Origin: an uncultured Albidovulum sp.
Lineage (GTDB): Bacteria; Pseudomonadota; Alphaproteobacteria; Rhodobacterales; Rhodobacteraceae
Reading direction: 5' to 3'
DNA: 41,989 bases
NCBI GenBank assembly: GCA_913064775.1
Contig: CAJYAD010000033.1
Coordinates: 1-41,989 of the forward strand
The notes under the pieces: model-generated
The model's database searches: none
What the model was told of the DNA's origin: nothing
The model's input: only the letters and a program-made list of their open reading frames with translations
Made by a program: the position numbers and the translations under genes
Shown here: one piece after another, positions 7,269-15,685 of the stretch
Position numbering within the stretch: the stretch's first letter is position 1
Layout of the letters: each line of letters begins with the position of its first letter

Positions 7269-9620
7269 TCAGTTCGTCGCGGCCGCCGTCGTCGGCGCTG
7301 CACCCTGTGCTTCGGGGGCGGTTTGCGGCTTCTCATCCAACAGGCCACCCAGCACGGCGCGGGCCTCCTGGCTGGCCGAGATCAGCGCCCGCCCATAGGC
7401 CAGCGGGGCCGAGGCGGCCTTGGCGGGCGGGGACCGATCAGGCAGTGTCAGAGCCTTTTTCTGATCCGCGGTACCGGTCTTGCGGGCGGTCGCCCAATCG
7501 CCGGCGCGCCAGGCTTCGGCGCCCTGTCGATCGGGCTTGCCCAGTGCGGCGTAAAGCTGTGCGGCCGCCTGATGGGCGCCGGTCAGCCCAAGGGCGCGGG
7601 CGCGCAGAAGCTGGGCTTCGGGCGCCTCCATCGGGCCCAGCGCATCCAGCGCCGCCAGCCCGTCGCGGCGGTCCAGCGCGGCGCGGGCAAGGCGCAAGCG
7701 GCGGTCTTCGTCAGGCACGGGCCCGGCGTTGACCCAAGCCGTCGCGGCCTCGGCGAAGCCGAGCGTCAGCAAGCGGTCGGCCAATTGCAGGCGGGTGCCG
7801 GCGTCGAGCGCGGGGTCGGGTTCGCTCAGGGCGGTTTTCAGCAAGGCCTCATCATCGCCTCCTTTGGCCAGCAATTGCCACAGGCGTTTGCGGCCCTCCG
7901 GGTCCTTGCTGTTGACGGCGAAAGCCTCGGGGAAGCGGTTGATCGTGGCCAGCGCCAGTGCCTGGGCGCGGGTCAGCCGGGCGCCCATCGCGGTGCCGCG
8001 ATGTTCATGCGCGAGGGCGGCGAGGGCCTCGATCCGGCGCGGATCGACCGGCTCGCCGCGGTTGGTGCGGGTTTCGATCAAGAGCACCATCGCCTCGGCC
8101 GAGAGCGGGCCATCGGCGGCGATCACCGGCTCTACCGTGGCCTCGGCCCGTTCGGGGTGGCCCTCGGCGATGTCGATCCTTGCGTCGATCATCTTGATGG
8201 CGGGACCGGGGGCGCCGGCGGCGCGGGTGATCGCGTTGCGCAGCGCCCGGGCGGTTTCGGTATCGCCGAGCGTCAGGAAGGCGCTCGACAGCCGCGGGCC
8301 GAGCATCCGGCGCAGATGCAGCGGCAACCCCGAGAAATTGCGCCGCACCGCGCTGGTATCGACCGGGTCCCCCGGGGCTGGGGGCGGCTCGGCCAGCATC
8401 GACCAGAGCGCGGCCTTTCCGGTGCAGGCAGCCAGTCCCGACAGCGGGTTGGTGAGGGCGGGACGCTCATCGTCGATGATCGCTGCGAGCGCCAGCAGGA
8501 TCTCGCGCTTGGCCCCGCCGGAGCCGGGGAAGGCGGTCAGGACAGTGCGTGCCTCGGCCCCGAAGCCGAAGTGAAGATAGGTGCGCGCAAGGTCCGCGGC
8601 GGTGCTTGTGCCGGGGCGATCGAACTCACCCACCAGGGCGCGGCGGCGGGTTGCGAATTGCTCGGCGGGCGGGGTGTCGTCGGCCCAGCTTTCGATGGTG
8701 AAGGCATCGTCGGGCGGGCAGGTGCCGCCGCGCGCCGAAAGGCCGGGCCCCGCCGGGGTCTGGGCGTCGCGATCCAAGACCGTCCTGATACGCAGGCGGT
8801 CATGTTTGTCGTCTTCGCCGGTCGCCTTCGTCGGGGCGGCCTGGGCGGGTGCATGTCCGGTGTCGTGGTGCGCGGTTTGCGCCTGGGCCGAAGGCGCGTC
8901 CGAGGGCGGCGTTGCATGGGGCTGGGGCGCCGTGGCGGTGTTCGGTTCGGCGTGCTGATCCGCCCCCTCCGCCGGGTCCTTCATCTGAGCGATCTGGCGC
9001 GGATCGATTTCGATGAGGCCCTGGGTGCCCGCCCTCGAAAGCTGTTCCAGCAGTGCCGTGCGGGCGCGGGCGATTTCCGGGTTCGGCGGCGCAGGCATGT
9101 CGATATTCGGGGGCGGTGGGGCCGGCAGCCGCGGCGGAGGCACCTGGCGCCAGTCATAGCCGAGCGCGGGCGGCCTTGGCGGTGCCGCGGGTCGCGAGCG
9201 CGGCGAAATGCCGGATGGCAGGGGCCTTTCGAAGGGCGAGTTGGCCGGCGCCGCGCCAGGGCGAATGTCGATCACCAGACGGGTGCTGCGGAAGGCGAAG
9301 ATCTCGGCGTGACAGGTGCAGGCAAGCCGCAGGGTCAGCCGGCCGGTCGCGTCATCGGCCGAAATGGCGGCAAGCCGGGTCTTCGGGATCTTGTCGAAGA
9401 CGCCCGACAGATCGAAGCGCACCGCGCCACGTCCCAGCCGAAGCTGATAGCCGTCGTCGAGACGACCGAACTGCCATCCCTCGGCGGGTTCGGCGAGCGG
9501 CAGGACCACGCGCGAAAAGCTGTCATGTTCGCCGGTGCGGACCACGATTACCTCGGCCAGTGCGGCGGAGGCGAGCGGGGCCTGCGCGACCAGCGCGGCG
9601 GCAAACATCAGCCGCTTCAT
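7269..9620 (-). CDS. Large exported protein with an AMIN-like N-terminus and TPR-like C-terminus (unrecognised, flagellar operon)
   Basis: 783 residues with a signal peptide (about 1-22, ending LASAALA). Residues 23-125 look like an AMIN-type beta domain: SFSRVVLPL, a central GYQLRLGRGAVRFDLS, and a closing RLVIDIRPG. A CTCH motif occurs near residue 101. A long Pro/Ala/Gln-rich linker (about 125-280) follows, then about 450 residues of Ala/Leu-rich helices with TPR-like spacing (for example LARTYLHFGFGAEARTVL and ALRARALGLTGAHQAAAQLYAALG types). AMIN domains often bind the cell wall or periplasmic complexes. The start overlaps the motA stop by four bases, suggesting stoichiometric coupling with the stator. 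I do not recognise a named gene; a motor or peptidoglycan scaffold role (in the spirit of MotC) is inference. Confidence 0.75.
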   Translation of the reverse strand: MKRLMFAAALVAQAPLASAALAEVIVVRTGEHDSFSRVVLPLAEPAEGWQFGRLDDGYQLRLGRGAVRFDLSGVFDKIPKTRLAAISADDATGRLTLRLACTCHAEIFAFRSTRLVIDIRPGAAPANSPFERPLPSGISPRSRPAAPPRPPALGYDWRQVPPPRLPAPPPPNIDMPAPPNPEIARARTALLEQLSRAGTQGLIEIDPRQIAQMKDPAEGADQHAEPNTATAPQPHATPPSDAPSAQAQTAHHDTGHAPAQAAPTKATGEDDKHDRLRIRTVLDRDAQTPAGPGLSARGGTCPPDDAFTIESWADDTPPAEQFATRRRALVGEFDRPGTSTAADLARTYLHFGFGAEARTVLTAFPGSGGAKREILLALAAIIDDERPALTNPLSGLAACTGKAALWSMLAEPPPAPGDPVDTSAVRRNFSGLPLHLRRMLGPRLSSAFLTLGDTETARALRNAITRAAGAPGPAIKMIDARIDIAEGHPERAEATVEPVIAADGPLSAEAMVLLIETRTNRGEPVDPRRIEALAALAHEHRGTAMGARLTRAQALALATINRFPEAFAVNSKDPEGRKRLWQLLAKGGDDEALLKTALSEPDPALDAGTRLQLADRLLTLGFAEAATAWVNAGPVPDEDRRLRLARAALDRRDGLAALDALGPMEAPEAQLLRARALGLTGAHQAAAQLYAALGKPDRQGAEAWRAGDWATARKTGTADQKKALTLPDRSPPAKAASAPLAYGRALISASQEARAVLGGLLDEKPQTAPEAQGAAPTTAAATN

Positions 9621-10486
9621 GCCGCGTCCTGCTTCAACTCGCGCAGGGCCTCCTCGAGATTGGTGAAGGACGGGCGCACCTGGTGCGGGGCGTTCTGGCG
9701 CCCCACCTCGATACAGATGTTCGTTGGGTGGTTGTAGAGATTGGCGATCAGCACTTCGCGGATGAGCTGATAGAAATGCGCATCCTCTTCGGTCACGGTT
9801 TTCACCCGGCTCGCCATCGGGCCGATGAAGCCATAGGCGATGAACACCCCCATGAAGGTACCGACCAGCGCGCCGCCGATCATGCCGCCAAGGATCTCGG
9901 GCGGCTGGTCGATCGAGGCCATGGTCTTGATAACCCCCAGCACAGCCGCGACGATGCCCAGCGCCGGCATGCCGTCCGCCATCGCCTGCAGCGCATGGCT
10001 GGAATGCATCGCGTGGTGCTGATGGGTCTCCATGCGTTTGTCGAGCACCTCTTCCACCTGATGCGGGTCGTCATAGTTCAGCGAGGCCGCGCGCAGCGTG
10101 TCGCAGATCAGCTCTACCCCCTCGTGGTCTTTCAGGATCTTGGGATATTTGGCGAAGATCGATGAATCGTGGGCGGCTTCGATGTGCTCCTCCAGCCCCA
10201 CGGGGTTGGAGCGGGCGACGCGGATCAGCTCATACAGAAGGCAGAGCAGATCGCGGTAGTCGCTGGGTTTCCACTTCACGCCCTTGAAGACCTTGCCAAG
10301 GTCGCGCAGCGTGGCCTTCACACCGCTCATATCGTTCGACAGTAGGAAGGCGCCGATCGCCGCGCCGCCGATCATCGTCAATTCGTAGGGGAGGGAATGC
10401 ATGATGATCCCCATCTTGCCCCCCGCCATCAGGTATCCGCCAAAAACCATGACGAAAACCGTGATGATACCAATGATTCCCAGCAT
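9617..10486 (-). CDS. motA: MotA, stator proton-channel subunit
   Basis: 289 residues with the MotA/TolQ/ExbB layout: two N-terminal membrane helices (MLGIIGIITVFVMVFGGYL and LTMIGGAAIGAFLL), a large cytoplasmic loop (about 60-170) with charged helices that contact FliG, and two C-terminal helices. The third helix carries the conserved Pro in MADGMPALGIVAAVLGVIKTM; the fourth contains GTFMGVFIAYGFIGP. MotA with MotB converts ion flow to torque. motB is 10 kb away (20699-21547), in a different transcript. A 98-base gap separates it from the MotE-like gene upstream and contains a single TTAACC half-site, so motA may have its own promoter. Confidence 0.97.
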   Translation of the reverse strand: MLGIIGIITVFVMVFGGYLMAGGKMGIIMHSLPYELTMIGGAAIGAFLLSNDMSGVKATLRDLGKVFKGVKWKPSDYRDLLCLLYELIRVARSNPVGLEEHIEAAHDSSIFAKYPKILKDHEGVELICDTLRAASLNYDDPHQVEEVLDKRMETHQHHAMHSSHALQAMADGMPALGIVAAVLGVIKTMASIDQPPEILGGMIGGALVGTFMGVFIAYGFIGPMASRVKTVTEEDAHFYQLIREVLIANLYNHPTNICIEVGRQNAPHQVRPSFTNLEEALRELKQDAA

Positions 10487-10584
10487 CCAGGCGCTCCTGC
10501 GGATTGCGGTGACGAGTCGGGCCAGACTTGCAGAACGGGGTTAAGATAGTCTCTCGGCCTGGGGGAATGGCGGCGGGAACGGGA

Positions 10585-11190
10585 CTAGTCGCGCGGCGCG
10601 GCGGCGTTGCGCCCGGCCAGGATCACGCTGACGGTATAGGCGGTTTGCGGGCTTAGCCCCGACAGGATCGCCGCGGCCGAGGTGGGCGGCATGCGGCCCA
10701 GAAAACCGGCGGCGAAATCGGGGGCCATCTGCTCGAACACCGCCGAGGCCTGCTTCGGCTTCATCGCGGCATAGACCTCGGTCAGGCGGGCGACATCCTT
10801 GTCCGCGGCGCTGTCGGCGATGGCGATGGTCTTGGCCAGCTTCTCCTCGGCGGCTTTCAGGGCGGCCAGCTTTTCGGTGACCACTTTCTCGGTCACCGCA
10901 AGGGCCTGACGCCGGTCGTTCAGGGCAGCTTCCAGCCGGGCGGCGCGGGCCTCGCGCTCTTTCAGCGCGGTGACCAGCGGCATTGCGAGGCCCTCGGTGG
11001 CGGAGCATTGCTTTGGCGTGGCCGCGGCGCCGTGGTCCTGCGCGGGTGAAGGTGCGGCGCCGACCGCGGCACTGACGCCAGAGCCGACGCGGATCGCGCC
11101 AGCCAGCACGAACAGGGCGATGATCAGCGAAAGCGCCCCGCGCCCGGCGCGACGGCGCGGTGCCGGGGCCTTGGCCCGCCGCGCGCTCAT
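10585..11190 (-). CDS. motE: MotE-family periplasmic protein (MgtE-N-like domain)
   Basis: 201 residues: a basic N-terminus, one membrane/signal helix (about 20-45), a coiled coil (about 75-140) and a C-terminal domain with ARLTEVYAAMKPKQASAVFEQMAPDFAAGFLGRMPPTSAAAILSGLSP. That pattern (YAAMKP-A-VF--M-P--A--L--M-P--AA-ILS-L) is the MgtE-N-like domain of alphaproteobacterial flagellar MotE proteins. In Sinorhizobium MotE acts as a chaperone for the periplasmic motor protein MotC. It overlaps the DUF gene upstream by four bases. The family is clear. Whether its client here is the large exported protein at 7269-9620 is speculation. Confidence 0.78.
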   Translation of the reverse strand: MSARRAKAPAPRRRAGRGALSLIIALFVLAGAIRVGSGVSAAVGAAPSPAQDHGAAATPKQCSATEGLAMPLVTALKEREARAARLEAALNDRRQALAVTEKVVTEKLAALKAAEEKLAKTIAIADSAADKDVARLTEVYAAMKPKQASAVFEQMAPDFAAGFLGRMPPTSAAAILSGLSPQTAYTVSVILAGRNAAAPRD

Positions 11191-11618
11191 TCCGCCGCCT
11201 CCGACAGAATCAGCGGATCCGCCCGGCGTGAGCGGTGGCGGGTGAAGTGCAGCTTGCGCTCATCGCCCGGGTCGGACGAGGCATCGGGGGCGGGGTGAGA
11301 CGCGGGGGCCGAAGCCTGCCCCGCGGCAGGTGCCTGGGGAAGATCGTGCAGCGACGCCAGCAGCAGCTCGATCCGGCCGGCGACGTCTTCGGCGCGCGTG
11401 GTCAGGCTGGTCAGGTTCTCGGACGAGGCCGCCGCCGCGCCCTGCGCCCGGGATAGCGCCCGGGTCAGGTCGTCGACCTGCGCGGACAGCACCGCGATCG
11501 CCCCGCCCATGCCCGATTCCAGCTTGGTGAATCGGGTCAGCCGTCGTGACAACACATAGCAGTAGAGCGCCGCCGCGAAGGCGCCCGAGGCCAGTAGGAT
11601 GTCGGAAATCACAGTCAT
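11187..11618 (-). CDS. Single-pass membrane coiled-coil protein of the fliL-motE operon (possibly DUF6468)
   Basis: 143 residues with one N-terminal membrane helix (ISDILLASGAFAAALYCYVLSRRL, about 4-27). A predicted coiled coil spans about 35-95 (GGAIAVLSAQVDDLTRALSRAQG and AEDVAGRIELLLASL). A Pro/Ala/Ser-rich disordered stretch and a basic tail with RHRSRRADPLI follow. Genes with this shape and position, between fliL and motE, are common in alphaproteobacterial flagellar clusters and are, as far as I recall, annotated DUF6468. It starts 8 bases after the fliL stop and overlaps motE by four. Function is unknown; a motor accessory role is inferred from context only. Confidence 0.65.
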   Translation of the reverse strand: MTVISDILLASGAFAAALYCYVLSRRLTRFTKLESGMGGAIAVLSAQVDDLTRALSRAQGAAAASSENLTSLTTRAEDVAGRIELLLASLHDLPQAPAAGQASAPASHPAPDASSDPGDERKLHFTRHRSRRADPLILSEAAE

Positions 11619-11626
11619 CTTGGCCC

Positions 11627-12154
11627 CTAGTTCAGCACGAATTCCGTCACCAGAAGGTCGCGCACGCGCCCCTCTCCGGTGACGATCTGGATGCGGCGCA
11701 GCATCTGGGCGCGCAGTCGGATCAGCGCGGCGGGATCCTCGATCTCGTGCACCTCGATGGCGCGGAGATAGCCGTTCAGCACATCCAGGATGCGCGGCAT
11801 CAGCATGGTCACCTCTTCCTGGTGGCTGCGCTCGACTTCCAGCTGCGAGCTAAAGCGCAGATGGGTGGAACGGCTCGACGGCCCGAGCGAGATGACCAGC
11901 GCATCCACCAGCACGAAGGCGATCTTGGCCAGTTCCGCCGATGCCGCGTCGGCGTCGGCCTTGTGGCCATTGCCCTGCCCGCCGCCATGACCATCGGCCG
12001 AAGCCGTGGAATCCGCGCCCCTCAGCAGCAGGCCACTGTAGGTGGCGAAGAACCCGCCCCCCGCCCCGGCCAGCGCCAGAACCAGCCCGATCACCATGGG
12101 CAGCTTGGATTTCTTCTTGGCTTCGCCCTCTTCCAGGGCCTCGTCCTCGGCCAT
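11627..12154 (-). CDS. fliL: FliL, flagellar basal-body/stator-associated protein
   Basis: 175 residues: an acidic-basic cytoplasmic N-terminus (AEDEALEEGEAKKKSK), one membrane helix (LPMVIGLVLALAGAGGGFFATY), a His/Gly linker, then the periplasmic FliL domain with THLRFSSQLEVERSHQEEVTMLMPRILDVLNGYLRAIEV and C-terminal RRIQIVTGEGRVRDLLVTEFVLN, both strongly FliL-like. FliL forms rings around the stator and affects torque. The frame is open to 12196, but ATG 12154 has a GGAGG site five bases upstream, so it is preferred. It leads the minus-strand block and is divergent from fliF across a 148-base region with a CtrA-like box. Confidence 0.9.
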   Translation of the reverse strand: MAEDEALEEGEAKKKSKLPMVIGLVLALAGAGGGFFATYSGLLLRGADSTASADGHGGGQGNGHKADADAASAELAKIAFVLVDALVISLGPSSRSTHLRFSSQLEVERSHQEEVTMLMPRILDVLNGYLRAIEVHEIEDPAALIRLRAQMLRRIQIVTGEGRVRDLLVTEFVLN

Positions 12155-12226
12155 CGGATCCTCCGATATCGGGGCGCGGATGGGCCCCGACTTCATTGTG
12201 TCGAGGAACTTCCTACACGGTCCGGG

Positions 12227-12241
12227 CTAACCGATTCTTAA
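12227..12241. promoter_or_regulatory. CtrA-like box between fliL and fliF
   Basis: CTAA, seven bases, TTAA: one mismatch from the alphaproteobacterial CtrA consensus TTAA-N7-TTAA. It lies 61 bases upstream of the fliF start and 72 upstream of fliL, so one site could serve both. The core CTAACC...TTCTTAAG is nearly the same as the site upstream of hpt at 23314-23328. Binding is inferred. Confidence 0.5.
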
Positions 12242-12302
12242 GCCCGATCGTTCATTCAGAACTTCGACCGGGGCAGAACGCCCCCTGAATCGGAGAGACG
12301 TC

Positions 12303-13985
12303 TTGGAGCAGATGCTGTCGCTTTGGCGCGGACTGGACGGACGGCGCCGGGTGATCGTGGTGGCGGCGACGCTGGCGATGTTCGTGGCAGTGCTGGGCCT
12401 GTCGCGGATGGCCACGCAGCCGGCGATGACGTTGCTTTACGCGGGGCTTGATGCCAGCGCGGCGGGGGACGTGGTGCGCGTCCTCGACCAGCGCGGCGTA
12501 AGCTATCAGGTACGGGGCGATTCGATCTGGGTCGACGGGTCGCAGCGCGATGCCCTGCGCATGACCTTGGCAGCGGAGGGGCTGCCGGCCAACGGCGCTT
12601 CGGGCTATGAACTGCTGGACGGGCTGTCGGGCTTCGGCACCACCTCGCAGATGTTCGACGCCGCCTATTGGCGCGCGAAAGAGGGCGAACTGGCCCGCAC
12701 CATCGTCGCCAGCCCGAATATCCGCGCGGCCCGGGTCCATATTTCCTCTAGCCAGTCTTCGCCCTTTCTCAAGCGTCTGCGCCCGACGGCCAGCGTGACG
12801 GTGACGACGGCCCAGGGCACTTTGCCCGAGGCCCAGGTCAAGGCTTTGAAATATCTTGTGTCTTCCGCAGTGGCGGGGCTGCAGCATGAAGATGTCGCGG
12901 TGATCGATTCCTCGGGCGGGCTGCTGCAGGGGGGGAACGACAAGCCCGGCGCGGTGCAGGCGGCGGGCGACCGTGCCGCCATGTTGAAACAGAATGTCGA
13001 GCGGTTGCTGGCGGCCCGCGTGGGACCCGGACATGCGGTGGTGGAAGTCAGCCTTGAGACGGTGAATGAGCGCGAATCGATCACCGAGAAGCGTTTCGAT
13101 CCGAAAGGTCGCGTGGCGATCAGTTCGGACACGCAAGAGCGCAGCAATTCCTCGCAAGGCGGTGGCGGCGGCGCGGTGACGGTGGCGTCCAATCTGCCCA
13201 CCGGGGACGCCGCCAGCGGTGGATCGCAAAGCCAGTCGCGCGATTCGGAAACCCGTGAGCGGGTGAATTATGAGGTCTCGCAAACCCAGCGTCAGTTGGA
13301 CCGCGGTCCCGGGGCGATCAAGCGGATCAGCGTCGCGGTGCTGGTCGACGGGCTGCGCACGCCCGGCGCCGACGGTACCGAAAGCTGGGTCCCGCGCCCC
13401 AAGGCCGAGCTTGAGGCACTGCGCGATCTGGTGGCCTCTACGGTCGGTTACAACGAGGCGCGGGGCGATGTCATCACGCTGAAAACCCTGCAGTTCGAAA
13501 CCACGGCCGAGCAGGGGACAGCGGCCAGCGCCGGGATGTTTGGCGGCATGGTGCTCGATGTCATGAGCCTGATCCAGATCACGGTTCTGGCGCTGGTGGC
13601 GCTGGCGCTGGGGGTCTTCGTGCTGCGGCCGATCCTGACCTCGGCGCGGCTTACGGCCAGGGGCGGGGCGGCGCCGCCGGGCCTGCCGGCGCCCGACGGG
13701 ATGGGCGCGGGCATGGATGGCGGGCTGCCCGGACTGGGCGGTGATCTGCCGCGCGTGGTCAGCGGCGAGATCGACATGGGGGGGCTGCCAGAGCTGCCAG
13801 TCTTCAACCCGGATATGCCGGGTATGGGCATGGGCATGGATCTGGATGGCGGCGGTGGTTTTGGCGGCGAGGACGAGGATCCGGTCGCGCGCCTGCGCCG
13901 CTTGATCGAGGAGCGGCAGGAAGAAACCGTCGAGATATTGCGCAACTGGATGGAAGATCGTGACGACAGCAAGGAGCGGGCGTGA
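12303..13985 (+). CDS. fliF: FliF, MS-ring protein
   Basis: 560 residues, normal length. An N-terminal membrane helix (RVIVVAATLAMFVAVLGL) is followed by ring-building motif 1 with LYAGLDASAAGDVVRVLDQRGVSYQV and the YRAKEGELARTI-like segment AYWRAKEGELARTI. The periplasmic region ends at a second helix (LIQITVLALVALALGVFVL, about 422-440). The C-terminal tail DPVARLRRLIEERQEETVEILRNWM is the FliG-binding motif. The best start is a TTG at 12303 with GGAGAG at 12292-12297; the next ATG, 12312, has no properly spaced site. It is the first gene of fliF-fliH-fliN-fliP. Its partner fliG, often adjacent, is absent here. Confidence 0.96.
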   Translation: MEQMLSLWRGLDGRRRVIVVAATLAMFVAVLGLSRMATQPAMTLLYAGLDASAAGDVVRVLDQRGVSYQVRGDSIWVDGSQRDALRMTLAAEGLPANGASGYELLDGLSGFGTTSQMFDAAYWRAKEGELARTIVASPNIRAARVHISSSQSSPFLKRLRPTASVTVTTAQGTLPEAQVKALKYLVSSAVAGLQHEDVAVIDSSGGLLQGGNDKPGAVQAAGDRAAMLKQNVERLLAARVGPGHAVVEVSLETVNERESITEKRFDPKGRVAISSDTQERSNSSQGGGGGAVTVASNLPTGDAASGGSQSQSRDSETRERVNYEVSQTQRQLDRGPGAIKRISVAVLVDGLRTPGADGTESWVPRPKAELEALRDLVASTVGYNEARGDVITLKTLQFETTAEQGTAASAGMFGGMVLDVMSLIQITVLALVALALGVFVLRPILTSARLTARGGAAPPGLPAPDGMGAGMDGGLPGLGGDLPRVVSGEIDMGGLPELPVFNPDMPGMGMGMDLDGGGGFGGEDEDPVARLRRLIEERQEETVEILRNWMEDRDDSKERA

Positions 13986-14581
13986 TGGCAGGCCGATTGC
14001 AGCTGGAGGTGTTCGAGACCGAGAAGGGTGCAAGCGATGCGCTGCTGCTCGAACAGGTCCAGATCGAGGAAATTCGGCTCGAAGCCTTCGAACAGGGCTA
14101 CAAGGCGGGTTGGGACGACGCGGTTGCCGCAAATGCGCAGGAGCAGGAAAAGATCGGCGCCGATCTTGCGCGCCATCTTCATGCGTTGTCCTTCACCTAT
14201 CACGAGGCGCGGGCCAATGTGCTGCGCTCGGTCGGGCCGTTGTTGTCGGATATCGCGGCCAAGCTGCTGCCGGTGGTGGCGGCGGAAAGCCTCGCGCCGA
14301 TGATCGTCGAGCGGGTGATGCCGCTGGTCGAGGCCCGGGCCGAGGTGCCGGTGACGATCCTCGTCAACCCGAAGATGCACGCCGCGGTCGCCGCGGTGCT
14401 GGATGCACAAGAGGCGCTTCCCGTTGCGCTGGAGGATGAGCCGACCCTGGGCGAGGGTCAGGCTGTCCTGCGCTTCGGGGCCGCCGAAGATCGGATCGAC
14501 CTTGATGGCATGGTGGAGGCGATCTGCGCCGCACTGGCCGAATATTTCACCCAGGCGGAACAGGAGCGCATAGATGGATGA
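13985..14581 (+). CDS. fliH: FliH-like export-ATPase regulator
   Basis: 198 residues, soluble. The N-terminal half is helical (EEIRLEAFEQGYKAGWDDAVAAN, with the FliH-typical GY-AGW-DA pattern and a downstream coiled coil), and the C-terminal domain VTILVNPKMHAAVAAVLDAQ...GQAVLRFGAAEDRIDLDG resembles the FliH/HrpE V-type-ATPase-E fold. FliH inhibits and positions the export ATPase FliI. The ATG at 13985 shares one base with the fliF TGA, and the 3' end overlaps fliN by eight bases. The usual FliG and FliI neighbours are missing. The call rests on pattern and position, since FliH diverges quickly. Confidence 0.8.
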   Translation: MAGRLQLEVFETEKGASDALLLEQVQIEEIRLEAFEQGYKAGWDDAVAANAQEQEKIGADLARHLHALSFTYHEARANVLRSVGPLLSDIAAKLLPVVAAESLAPMIVERVMPLVEARAEVPVTILVNPKMHAAVAAVLDAQEALPVALEDEPTLGEGQAVLRFGAAEDRIDLDGMVEAICAALAEYFTQAEQERIDG

Positions 14582-14861
14582 CGCGAGCCCGGCGGCCGAA
14601 AGCGGCCCGGTGAACCCCTTCACCCAGGTGCCGATCGAGATCGTCATCTCGGTCGGCAAAAGCCGGCCCCTTGTAAGGGACCTATTGAAATTGCAGGCAG
14701 ATTCTGTTCTGCCGCTGGACCGGCGGGTCGACGACCCGGTTGAGCTATACGTTGGCGGCCGGCTGATCGCCCGCGGCGAGTTGCAGGAACTGGAGGGAGA
14801 GCAAGCGGGGCAACTGGCCGTGCGCCTGACCGAGGTGGCCTCGCTTTCCGGGGGGCTTTAA
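14574..14861 (+). CDS. fliN: FliN, C-ring switch protein
   Basis: 95 residues forming one SpoA (surface presentation of antigens) domain: VPIEIVISVGKSRPLVRDLLKLQADSVLPLDRRVDDPVELYVGGRLIARGEL, which contains the family hallmarks of a near-invariant L-L-L-GSVL-like stretch and the V-LYV-G-LIA-GE motif. FliN forms the base of the C ring, binds FliH and is part of the rotation switch. It is short, lacking a long N-terminal extension, as in many alphaproteobacteria. It overlaps fliH by eight bases and is followed three bases later by fliP. Confidence 0.93.
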   Translation: MDDASPAAESGPVNPFTQVPIEIVISVGKSRPLVRDLLKLQADSVLPLDRRVDDPVELYVGGRLIARGELQELEGEQAGQLAVRLTEVASLSGGL

Positions 14862-14864
14862 CGG

Positions 14865-15584
14865 ATGCGTGTCTGGGCGCTCGCGGGGCTGCTGCTGATG
14901 CTGGCCCTGCCCGCGTCGGCGCAAGAGATCAGCCTGTCGCTTGGCAATGACGCGACGCTGGCGGGACGGTCGATCCAGCTGATCACGCTGATCACGGTGC
15001 TGAGCCTGGTGCCGGGTCTTGCGATCATGGTCACCTGTTTTCCCTTCATCGTCACGGTCTTGTCGATCCTGCGCCAGGCGATCGGGCTGCAGCAATCGCC
15101 GCCCAACATGCTGATCGTCAGCCTGGCGCTGTTTCTGACCTATTTCGTGATGGAGCCGACCTTCGCCCGCGCCTGGGCCGACGGTGTTCAGCCGCTGCTC
15201 AACGGCGATGCCAATGTCACCGCCGCGCTGCAAGCGACGATAAACCCCTTCCGCGCCTTCATGGCGGCAAGGCTGGATCCGGCCACCTATGACGCCATGC
15301 GCGCGCTGCGTCCCGACACGGCGGGGCTGGCGGTTGGCCAGGCGCCGCTGTCGGTGCTGATGCCGTCCTTCCTGCTGTCCGAGATCCAGCGCGCATTCGA
15401 GATCGGCTTCCTGATCTATCTGCCCTTCCTGATCATTGATCTGGTTGTGGCGGCGGCGCTGATGTCGATGGGGATGATGATGGTGCCGCCGGCGATCGTT
15501 TCTATGCCATTCAAGTTGGCATTCTTCGTCGTCGCCAATGGCTGGAGCCTGATCGCCGGGGCGCTTGTGCGCGGCTACATGTGA
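14865..15584 (+). CDS. fliP: FliP, flagellar export gate protein
   Basis: 239 residues with a cleavable signal peptide (MRVWALAGLLLMLALPASAQ) and four membrane helices. Motifs specific to FliP are plain: TVLSLVPGLAIMVTCFPFIVTVLSILRQAIGLQQSPPNMLIVSLALFLT and, later, LLSEIQRAFEIGFLIYLPFLIIDLVVAAALMSMGMMMVPP, with the C-terminal KLAFFVVANGW. FliP forms a FliP5-FliQ4-FliR1 assembly with FliR and FliQ. Last gene of the fliF transcript; it converges on flgI, with a hairpin in the 101-base gap. Confidence 0.97.
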   Translation: MRVWALAGLLLMLALPASAQEISLSLGNDATLAGRSIQLITLITVLSLVPGLAIMVTCFPFIVTVLSILRQAIGLQQSPPNMLIVSLALFLTYFVMEPTFARAWADGVQPLLNGDANVTAALQATINPFRAFMAARLDPATYDAMRALRPDTAGLAVGQAPLSVLMPSFLLSEIQRAFEIGFLIYLPFLIIDLVVAAALMSMGMMMVPPAIVSMPFKLAFFVVANGWSLIAGALVRGYM

Positions 15585-15606
15585 GGTCAGGGGCCTACCG
15601 CGCACT

Positions 15607-15641
15607 GCGCCTTCGCCGCCGGTGAAAGGGCCCGAAGGCGC
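15607..15641. terminator. Hairpin between convergent fliP and flgI
   Basis: GCGCCTTCG (15607-15615) pairs perfectly with CGAAGGCGC (15633-15641) around a 17-base loop. It sits between two converging transcripts and could end both. There is no clear T-run, so it is a likely rather than certain terminator. Confidence 0.5.
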
Positions 15642-15685
15642 CAGATCATCCGAGGGGGGGCGGCGCAGTTTCGCGGGGCGGGATG

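Noticed and set aside
7197-9737. 846-codon plus-strand frame opposite the exported protein gene
   Set aside because: Arg/Gly-rich shadow. The minus-strand gene has a signal peptide, a start coupled to motA and domain structure.
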